From Lentinula raphanica (Eukaryota > Basidiomycota > Agaricomycetes > Agaricales > Omphalotaceae): a stretch of DNA of 64,000 nt. Each line of letters opens with the position of its first letter. The stretch's first letter is position 1. The notes under the pieces are model-generated. The model ran no database searches and was not told the origin of the DNA. It worked only from the letters and a program-made list of their open reading frames with translations. The stretch is taken from NCBI GenBank assembly GCA_027919835.1, contig JANVFP010000014.1:744001-808000 (forward strand), in the 5' to 3' direction. Positions 31,459 to 40,800 of the stretch are shown here, piece by piece. The position numbers and the translations under genes are program-made.

Positions 31459-31854
31459 TTACTCATATACATAAACACTTGGTTTCCCATCATACCCAAT
31501 TGCTTCAGCTATGGCGTCGATTGTCTCCTGTGGAATATCGAGACTTGCACCGGGTTTAACATTCCTCATGAGGACAATGCAGTTCTGATATTCATCTCGT
31601 TCAGGCGTGCTAAAGACTGGAAGTGGTCGTGCTCCAAGTCGATTTGGGTGTCGACTGTAAATGACTTCATTTGCTTTGCACGTCAAATCTACACTTGCCA
31701 CATTTGCAGCCGTCACCGATGCCTCATGAGAGAAGCCTGGTTTATCTCTGTGTGGGTCATTGGCCATTATTTTAGCGTATGCTCTCTTGTAAACTTCAAG
31801 TTGTTCAAGGAATGCATCGGGTAGTAGTATACCGCAAACTTGTTCTTTGTACAT
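31459..31854 (-). CDS. Unknown 131-codon ORF, copy B
   Basis: Open frame of 131 codons, MYKEQVCGILLPDAF to GYDGKPSVYVYE, same length as copy A. Most of the 14 amino-acid differences are conservative or isolated, and no indel separates them, which hints at constraint. A TATA-like box (tataaat on the minus strand, about 31948-31956) lies roughly 95 bp upstream of the ATG. Function unknown: no signal peptide, membrane segment or motif I recognise. It could instead be a conserved exon of a larger gene, since ctcccag directly precedes the ATG. Confidence 0.55.
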   Translation of the reverse strand: MYKEQVCGILLPDAFLEQLEVYKRAYAKIMANDPHRDKPGFSHEASVTAANVASVDLTCKANEVIYSRHPNRLGARPLPVFSTPERDEYQNCIVLMRNVKPGASLDIPQETIDAIAEAIGYDGKPSVYVYE

Positions 31855-31947
31855 CTGGGAGATACACTGGTGAATATAAGTGGATAGGTTGAAGCAGAGC
31901 TAGACTCAAGCTGAGGGCAGGCTGGGGGCTCTGCTCTTCAGACATAC

Positions 31948-31956
31948 GATATTTAT
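31948..31956 (-). promoter_or_regulatory. TATA-like box upstream of ORF-131 copy B
   Basis: Minus strand reads ctataaatatc. The equivalent site in copy C is about 27665-27675, and in copy A about 26755-26765, displaced by the insertion. Confidence 0.4.
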
Positions 31957-32317
31957 AGAAATCTTGTGTGGGAACAAGGTTTCAGGAATTTTGATCACAA
32001 AACCTTGGACCTGTGGCAATGGCAGGTGGCAACTTCAAACTTGCACCGCGCACCATCATGCATAGCTTGAGAGTTGATGAATGCACTGCATGCAGGTTTC
32101 TATTAGTTACCCGAACTTACAGAAAATTTATCCTAAAAAGGCAAAATATTTCAAATTCATATAAAAGGCAACTTACAAGAGATAGTGGTGAACTTATTGA
32201 TTTCCCATAAGTTCCCATTCTTATGTGGTTGAAATCTTGCATCTTTTTATCATATGCCACAGGTCGGGTCAACTTATGGGAATCTGTATGCAGTGATTAA
32301 TGACCCTTGGTCTACTG

Positions 32318-32945
32318 CATAGCAGTTACATACAATATAAAGAATGGGCCAGGCCAGGCCATGCTACATGAGGCTACATGCTCCATTCTACTAGTATTGA
32401 TTCATTCAATTTTACAACTACATATGTGCTTGGTGTACACTGCGCAATGCTGTGCAGCCCTTACCATGCACCCTTGTGTACCATGCTTGTACAGCATCTA
32501 TTCAAATAATCACAACTACTGTGAGGGTTTCAACCACATATATACATACATAAGAGTCAAGTGTAAGTCTGTGTACATATGTAATTTCACATCCACAATC
32601 AATCCTCAATCTCTAGAGTCTGGTCAATGTGGCGGCCGCGCTACTGGCACCGTGACTGCATAGCAGTTACATACAAGCATGGGCCAGGCGGCAGGCCCTG
32701 TTACATGAGGCTACACATGCTACCCTATGCTATTTATTCATTCAATTGTACTACATACTTGGTACTGCTCACGCACACTGTGCAGGGCTGTGCAGCCCTC
32801 ACTGTGCACTGTTGTGTACCAGCAGCATCGATTCAAATAATTACCGTGACTGTGAGTGTTTCAACCAAACTGTGTATTTTCACATGTACACCCACAATAA
32901 ATCATCATACTCAGACTCTAGAGGTTTCTAGAATTCGGCCAATGT
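32318..32945. repeat. Two-copy direct tandem repeat of about 310 bp in AT-rich DNA
   Basis: Copy 1 spans about 32318-32632 and copy 2 about 32655-32945. Both begin ctgcatagcagttacatacaa, continue with gggccaggc and catgaggctaca, share attcattcaatt and tgtgcagccct, and end with ctctagag...ccaatgtggc. They differ by substitutions and small indels. No coding function is seen, and their origin is unknown. Surrounding DNA (about 32060-33480) is AT-rich and gene-free. Confidence 0.75.
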
Positions 32946-33485
32946 GGCACACTTCAGTGTTTGTCATGATTATCAAGTCCCTTTCATGCACGCTGCATGT
33001 TAAGTGTGAATACATATTTACTACTAATTGTAGCAACTTCAATTTCCTCGCGGTTCCAGGGCTCAAGAATTGATAATATCCACAGACTTAGACTACTATC
33101 TTGAGTATTTGATTATTCATGAGGAATTCAACTCAAATGTGTTATTTGGAGTACATATAATATATGTTGCTTTGACTCCCACTGAGACAAATCATTGTGG
33201 CAAATATTTGGGGTTCACCTGACACCATACCAGACCATAGCACATCCAATTGGAGTTGAGTACCGAGATGACAACTGAAAACCTTAAATGAGTATATAGC
33301 TTCTTGTAGCCTAGTCACTCTGTGAAACAGAAAAGAATTTCACACCATTGTCTGATTTTACTTGTATTGACAGTTGTATTGCTGTAGCATAAAGCATAAA
33401 AAGGACCCAACATCCATGAACTGGTCTGCACTCTCAGTTCCTCTCAGAGTTTCTCTGCACTCCCTGATATTCAATCACTCTGGAG

Positions 33486-34741
33486 ATGGCCAACCTACCA
33501 CCCTATATCTCATCTGAAAAAGTGAAAAATACAATTGCGACTGCAGAGTCATTCCAGTACAATATCCACAACCATGAAGACAGGTGGCATGCCCCTTACA
33601 GCCAGGTCTTCACTGAACTTACCGCCCCATTTGATAACATTTTTGCACAAGTACAATTCAGTCAATTTGTGGATGCCATCGGGTCTATACACCCCCATGT
33701 AGAACACCCACCCACCTTCAATGATGATGAAGTGTCTGAACATATAGACACTCAATCCTCCAATGATGCTGAAGAACCAGCTCTCGCCCATTTATATAAC
33801 CTACGGTCCCATTCCCGTTCTGTTCCGGCGATAACCAACGCCGAGACTCCTAGTGAAGATGAGACTGATCTAGATCCTGGCAGTGCAGGTCCTGCGGATG
33901 AGGATGAGTCTAATCCTGCAGATGAAGATTTAAATGCATCCACCATTTCATCTCAGAGCCTCCATAATGATTCAGTATATGTCAAACCTGATGTGGCTTT
34001 GCTCCATGTCGAGACTCAGCCATTGAGCAATGCCAACTCCCCAGAGTCCTCACCAACGAGTAACCATGGAAGCCTGGATGAAGAAGAAGAGGCAGACAGA
34101 AGCCTTGATGAAATAGGGGAAGAAGAAGAGACAGACGAGAGTATTGACAACTCAACAGAGGAAGAAGAAGAAGAAGAGACAGATGAACAACTCCAACTTG
34201 CAAAAAGGGTCGTTTTCAAGGAGAGTCGTTCATATCGACAAGTTCGGCACTGTTGCATTTCTGCATTGGTGGAACTGAAGAGTAACATAGAACGCCAAAC
34301 GGAGATGATACTTCGGGCACAACCTGATGGGGCAACGAGATTGACCAGGAAAATACGGAGGTAAAGGTTCCATATGCTATGCTTGAGTCTTGCTGAATCT
34401 GCATCTGCATCTACCAAACGTACATTCATAGCAAGATGATGGAGTCGCAACTCGACCTGGTGGAGTATCTTGCCATTGCCTTCAGGGATTATCCCCGGAT
34501 TAACGAAATATACGCCATAAGCGGCACAGGAGCAAGGTATCAACGGGCCCTCATACGCAGAAACGACCTCCCAGGATGGAATTTTCAAAGGAGAATGCTT
34601 ACGGGCAGTCAGTTTGACAATGCTTATCTCGCATATACACAAAGATTTGGGCCTGTGCTGAGGCTTGGGACACCAGAGTCTGATGCTGATTTGACCGACT
34701 TCAGAGATACCTTCCTTGCCAGATTAGCGCAACTGGGATAG
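33486..34741 (+). CDS. Acidic low-complexity protein of unknown function
   Basis: Two exons, 33486-34360 and 34432-34741, join in frame (cggag|gtaaag..ttcatag|c) to give about 394 aa, ending at TAG 34739. The N-terminal ~100 residues are mixed (MANLPPYISSEKVK...). The middle is highly acidic, with long Glu/Asp runs (EEEEEEETDEQ) and a HLYNLRSHSR motif. The second exon codes a compact segment (DLVEYLAIAFRDYPRINEIYAIS...) that could fold on its own. A gcataaaaagg stretch about 90 bp upstream may be the TATA element. YNLRS-like motifs occur in some fungal transposon-associated proteins, and the gene lies amid repeats, so an element-borne gene is possible. Family not recognised. Confidence 0.6.
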
Positions 34742-35960
34742 TGTATGAGCCGCTGATCCAAGCCAATGTAGTAGTCGATGTCATTGTGTGTATGGCGGGA
34801 TTTGTCTGACGAAATCGTTAATACAGAGTTATATGAATGTTGTCTAATCAGAATGTACTGACTTGCCTCAAGGAAATAGCGCTGATCCTTCTCCGATCCT
34901 CATTTCGCATTTTCAACCCGAGCGAAGACCGAATATCCCCCAGCTTATGATTACGCTTTGGCTCCAGAGTTCACCATACTCATTTGGACTTGAACACAAT
35001 CAACGAGATGTACGATCTCCTATGCATCGGAAAGTCAGCGCTCCGAGCCGAGCGATTTCTGTCAACACACCACCACTCCTTTCGAGGATCACTTTTGCAT
35101 CAATGCAAGAGGCACTTCAGTGAGTCCATGGCATGTTTGAATTCCATCTGGATCAGCGGAGATTTGCAGCCACAAAGCCTTGAACTCGCAAACGTAAGCT
35201 GATGACTGCTGCCAAAAACATGTGAACACTGTTTTACGGACGAACAGGATTGAGATGGTACTTCTCCGATAATTCTCTGACAGAGGGTGGAGCACCTTTT
35301 CTGTTCTTACCATTCTTCCTAGTATCCTGACCCCTGTTCATCGGTACGCTGAGTATCTTCGAGCACCTGTGCCTGCATATCCTCCGTGCTCACATGTGAC
35401 TCATTTATGCCTACAACCCCATCCTCACATCTGAAATTTGAATGGATCATCGTTCACAGCGCGCACGATCACATCAATACAGATGCCCCCCTTCATCGCT
35501 CTGATTGGTGATGAACAACTGAAGAGAGTGATGCAGTATCATTGTCGGTGGAAGAGAAGAAAATTGGGGATTGAAAAGAAGCAAGGTGTGTTCAGAAAAT
35601 GGTTGTCATCATCTGAAAGTGTGATACCCCAACTCAGAATTGCCGTTCCGGATGAGCAGATGATGCGCAGATGTTTTGTAGTCGCCACCTTGGGAAGCAT
35701 GGACCGAGGCTCAGTAGGTCGTGGCCATCGGGAAGCAGGCGATATTGGGAGATGAGCGGAGTATGACAAGTATAAGGGCTTAGAGAGTCGAATTCAAGAA
35801 GAAAATCGACGACGACGACAAGGAGCGCAAACTACCTCTCGTCGTCTTTGTCGCCTTTGGATATTTGTAAGAACAAATCGTAGGACATGGAGTGAATGAC
35901 GAACCTCGATTTTGTTCAACGATCTTGGCCTCAGTTGCTCAGCTATCTTTAGACTTTGAC
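34742..35960. other. Intergenic stretch with gene relics
   Basis: Holds the forward copy of the repeated fragment (34980-35210; DLLCIGKSALRAE), inverted relative to 27830-28060. An open frame at 35438-35755 and others have no supporting features, so I call no gene. From about 35990 onward the sequence is shared with 28065-28330. Confidence 0.45.
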
Positions 35961-36340
35961 TCTCCGCCATTTTCCTCATGCACTACTTGAACAACAAATC
36001 CCTTGCAAATTTTCTGACGCTCGTTCGATAGAACGGAGTGGTCCCTATCGGCAGACATACACAGTGTTTTATACAACTTGATGTGCAGAGTCACCCGTGT
36101 AGCACGCGTGCGGTCAGCGCCGCCGTTACTATCCATTTTGAACCATTCTGCTCGTGATGTACAGTGTTCATGTATGCAGAAATTTCTACTCAACCAGCTG
36201 GGTCGTAGGAAAACGAAATCAGAAACCAAGTTACGTGCTGGAAAAGCGAAAACCTCAGCTTACCTCGCTCCTTCCTCCTTTCTCTCTTCTGAAGCTCTCA
36301 TCAATCTCATCCTTCAAACCACTCCCCCCCCCCCCACGCA

Positions 36341-37443
36341 TCAAGCTTCAGCCAGCACCGCGACAAACCTCAACCTCACATAGACCACCGCCCAATTCCC
36401 ATTCCCATCCTGACAATCAACCCGACACATCTCTTCGACCTCTCTCATCACCTCCTCCGCCTCCCCATCGGATAAATCCTTCAACCACGATCCTCGGACG
36501 AAGGTGCTCAACCAGCCGTAGAGGCCGGCTTCGAGAGGCGTGAGTCGGGGGGTGAGAGATATATGGGAGACGGTGAAGCCTTCTGCTTGGAGAAGCTTTG
36601 AGTGGAAGATGAAATTTAAAAGTAATGAGATACAGTACTAGAGTATGAGGATAGATTGACAGACTCACTTTAGAGTATTCTTCGGGAGAGGGAAAGAACC
36701 ATGGGTCACGCTCTGTTCCGTCGTATCCTTTGGATTTGAGCACAGTCTTCAAGGCTGAACGGACCCCTACGAATAAAATCGTCAGTGTTTCCATTATTAC
36801 TCCTCCTCCTTCAACTTCGACGAATACCTCACTCACCGATACAGTTCAGGAATCCTCCCATTTCACCTACGAACCTCCCACCGTCACTCTTGAGAATCTC
36901 CTTCGCGGACTTGATGACCCCGGCTGGGTCGCGTTTGCACCAATGTAACGTCGCGTTGGTGAACACGGCGTCAAATCCTTCCCTAGGTCCGTTGTATTCA
37001 CTCGGAGGTGGAAAGGTGAAGTCTTGAATGTCGCAAACGAACGCCTCGGGTAACCCTTTGGTCCTCGCTTTTTCGATCTGTGGACCGTGGAACAAGGAAG
37101 GATATCGATCAGTCGCAAGGCTTTTTTGCAATGAACTGAGGATGAGGACCGCACTACGAACCATACTTTGACTGAAATCAGCCGCAGCGACATACCCTCC
37201 TTCCTTTTCCTTGACAGCTTTCTCGATCGTGACACTGACTTGTCCACTTCCGCATCCGAAATCGGCGATCTTTTCTCCAGGTTTGGCCGCTAGGAGCTCA
37301 AGAACGGGAGACGTGTACGCGGTTGAATAAACGAAATTCGCGTTCTTGTTGTAGAGCGCTGCTGACCAGCCAGAGGAGTCTGGAGAGAAGGATGCGTCTG
37401 GTGGAGTAGAAGGTAAGGATCCCTGTGTTGGGTTGACGGCCAT
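36341..37443 (-). CDS. SAM-dependent methyltransferase (trans-aconitate methyltransferase-like)
   Basis: Begins at ATG 37443 (MAVNPTQGSLPS) and ends at TGA 36341, about 280 aa in four exons. A probable intron at about 37165-37083 joins AADFSQSM to IEKARTKG. Two more introns (gtgagt) precede GVRSALKTVLKSKGYDG and LLQAEGFTVSHISL. Motif I is IADFGCGSGQVSVTIEKA, the SAM-binding glycine loop. Next come the acidic AAADFS, FVCDIQDFTFP and FDAVFTNATLHWC, the usual class I methyltransferase order, with the NATLHW variant seen in trans-aconitate methyltransferase relatives. The substrate is inferred only from that likeness. The gene is divergent from the kinesin. Two decayed copies (20.7-21.0 and 28.4-29.5 kb) show this is the parent. 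Confidence 0.86.
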
Positions 37444-37882
37444 CGTAGTACTGTATATTTGGTAGATGGATGCTCTTGAGCTTTTTATCCAACGCGTTTG
37501 AGGTCGGCCGATGGGTTAGGCCGAAAAGGCTTGAACAGTGTTAGCGGACTATCGGCCGATCGTGCATCGACGCGGACGTTGTACCGAAATGAGACGTAGG
37601 AGAATATTGCAGGCTTTTGAAGTTTAACGAATTTGCGAGGTGACTCGAAGAGTCGAAATCATAAAGCGCAGAGATAGAACTGAAGAAAGTTTTCACACGG
37701 TTCTTGGGAATTCGCGATCGCGTGACATCACGTGAGAGTTTCGAGCGCGTTTGGTCGTGTTTGGGTCACCATTTGAATTTTGTTGCGCTCAAACTTCAGC
37801 TTCATCTTTGACTATCTCTACCTTCTACCCTTCCAATTACCTCCTGGCTCACTGCTAGAGACGTGTGGCCATCAACAACGCC
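37444..37882. promoter_or_regulatory. Shared divergent promoter of methyltransferase and kinesin
   Basis: 439 bp between two divergent ATGs. It contains cacgtgag and cgcgatcgcgtgacatcacgtg, nested palindromic CACGTG-type sites at about 37715-37735. Parts are duplicated at 22660-22900 and at 29500-29540 plus 29951-30110. No TATA box stands out. Confidence 0.5.
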
Positions 37883-40800
37883 ATGTCAGCTGCAGTGCGC
37901 ATCGTGGCACGTCTACGACCTCCACTTCCTGGCGAAGTTTGCGACGACGGCGTTCGTGTCATCTCTCATTGCTCACCAGTCTCAGACTCCAGTACCAACA
38001 AGGAAAACACCGATCCTGCGCCACCTCTAGCCAACAACAACAAAGCCACAGCTAACCTTGGTCCTGGGATCTTCGTTCTCAAGGACGCGGCCTCATCAAG
38101 CCTCACTCAGCACTATCCGTTCCACTCTGCGTATTGCCCAGAGAAATGGCTCTCAACCCCGATCGACGGTGACTCTGCCTCGACTCGGTCTCTGTTCACA
38201 CACGATGTTCTTCCGCTGGTGGACCAGGTGCTCTCGGGAGCGACTGTGACGGTGTTTGCGTATGGAGTGACGAGTTCTGGGAAGACTTATACCATGCAGG
38301 GGAATGGCAGTCCAGGAGACCAAGGGATCATAGGCATGGTTGTTGAAGAGCTGTTTAGACGGATCGATGGTACGGTTGGGACGGTCAGCATGTCCTATCT
38401 GGAGCTTTACCTAGATACGCCGTACGACCTTCTCGTGCCTCCTACACAACGACGAAGACTACAGATCCTTTCCACGTCATCCGCAGGGACTACTTCCTCA
38501 CATAACGGCCCACCCCCACTCTCATTCGGCACTTCGATTCATCTACCGAACCTTTCTACCCACCCAGTCGATTCTCCTGACACCTTCCACTCCTTATACG
38601 CCGACGCCGCTCGACACCGAAGTACAGGCGCGACATTGTTGAACTCCAACTCCTCCCGAAGCCACGCAGTCCTCACCATATACGTGACTCTAGCAAACTC
38701 ACGCTCGGTCGGCAAACTGCACCTGCTTGACCTGGCAGGCTCGGAGAACAACAATCTCACCGGGAACAATCCAGAGAGGATGAAGGAGAGTTCAGCGATC
38801 AATAAGAGCTTGACGGCCTTGGGACAGGTGGTCAACGCGTTGAATGATAATGCGAGAACGATGTCCCGTGCAGTCAAGGCAGCAAAGCTCGCGGGGGAAG
38901 ATGAAGCGTCGGTTGAGCCCAAGGTCAAACTTGTTCCGTATAGAGCATCGTCTCTCACTAGACTGCTCTCTGATGCACTCGGAGGACCCTCCTTGGCTTT
39001 ACTGATCGTGTGTCTGGCGCCCGGGACAAAGTTTCGAAGTGATCTAGTGCGGAGTGTTGGGTAAGTTAGTCTTTTACCTCTGTAAATCTTCTGACTCTAA
39101 CCCCAGTCGCCAGATTCGCATCACAAGCTCGTCGAATCGAGAGCAAAGCTCTCCAACCCCCACCCCCACCCCCGCCTCCGCCTCCCCAACCTCGTCTGAA
39201 CCACAACAACAAAGTCCCCTCGTCCAAAACATTCGACTTTGCCGTCCCCTTCCGGCCTTCTTCCTCTTCCAGCTCTGGATCCAACGCCGTCAGCTTCCCC
39301 TCATCTTCCACTAACAATTCCAACTCCAACTCCAACCCTTCCCACCACCCACCATCCCCCCGTCCTCGCCCTCCCCTCCCCACCCGTCGACGAGCGTCCC
39401 CCGTCCGTTCCCGCGCTCAAACCGCCGTCGCATCTCGCGATACGCGGAAACACAAGACCCACGCGCGCAATAACAGCATCCTCAGCGCTATCCAAGCCAA
39501 CCTCAAAGCGAACCTCAAAGCGAATCCAGGCCTGAAGAAACGGTCGAGGAAGCTGTCGTTTATACCCATCCCACAAGGGCAGGGTCAGGGAGGAGGAATC
39601 AGAGGAGGAAGGCTTTCGATGGTTGAGGAGGGAACACCTCGGCCGAGAGCGAGTGGGAGTGAGAGGTTGGGGAGGTTGTCGATGCCGTTGGAAAGAGATC
39701 GGACGAGGAGTTCGTTCGGTGTTGGAGAGAATATTAGTGAGGATTCGGGAGCTGGGATTATGATGACGGAGGAGGAGATACGAGAGAGGGTGAGTATTCT
39801 TCAACTAACTCTCATGGTGGATAACTAACACGTTAATCCAGATCTCAAAAGCTGTCGAAGTCGAAGTCGAGCGTCGGATGGCTGAGCTTCGAGAGCAGGG
39901 ACTGTTACTAGTGAAAGATGAAGATAAGACGCAAGTGGCGGGTACTGAAGGAGAGACCGAGGTAGCGGCCGACAAGCAGGAATCTACCGAGGAGTTGAGA
40001 GAAGAGATTCGAGAAGAAGTCGAACAGGAGGTTAGCTTGATGATCATGCAACACGAGGAGGACGAGTTGGTGGATGAGCTGGAGGATGATATACTAATAA
40101 GGGAGAACACACCCATCGTGGATGTTTCTTTTGTTGATGCTGATGGATGGAAAGAACCAGAGATAGAACGGAACGAGAAAGAGGAAGAGGAAGTAGATCT
40201 AGTAACGGCGACATCAGTGCGTCTTTTCTAATTGGATTATATATCATCTTCTATAAAAGTTCGAACCTAATGTAATGTTTTATAGAACGAAAGCGGGATC
40301 AGAGTACGATCAGTTTCTGTTGCACACGATACAACTTCAAACACACAACCACCGGATCCGTCGTTCTCAATGAGATCTGTCCCCCCTCCTCTCAAATCAG
40401 TGAACCTCGAATTCGTCCAGACGGAAGAAGACCCTGCTCAAACTAGCCAACAAACCACAACATGTCCTATGGTGGAATCTCCCGTTCGGTCCAAAGTCTC
40501 GGAGATCACAGAGCAGATATCTGTGCCCGAGAAGGAAGTCACGATTATGCATGATCCTTCGAGGCAAACGGAAAGCGTGGAACCGCTGTCGGACGAGGAG
40601 GAGGAAGAGGAGGTCGATCAACTGATCGACGACGTAGACGTTCCTCCCATAACACCACCACCACCCTCGGCTGCGTCCGTTGCAGCGAGCCCCGTTACTC
40701 GGTCACCATCACTCGATTCTCCGGATACCCCTATGCGTGTTGAGACCCCTATTGCTCCTCCCACTCGAAGAACCACTCGGAGCACGACCAAATCCACTGC

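Noticed and set aside
32318..32945. CRISPR-like or LTR pair
   Set aside because: Two adjacent copies only, no spacer regularity, no TG..CA ends and no internal retrotransposon genes.
35438..35755. Plus-strand 105-codon ORF near 35.5 kb
   Set aside because: No recognisable features and no second copy, although flanking segments are duplicated.
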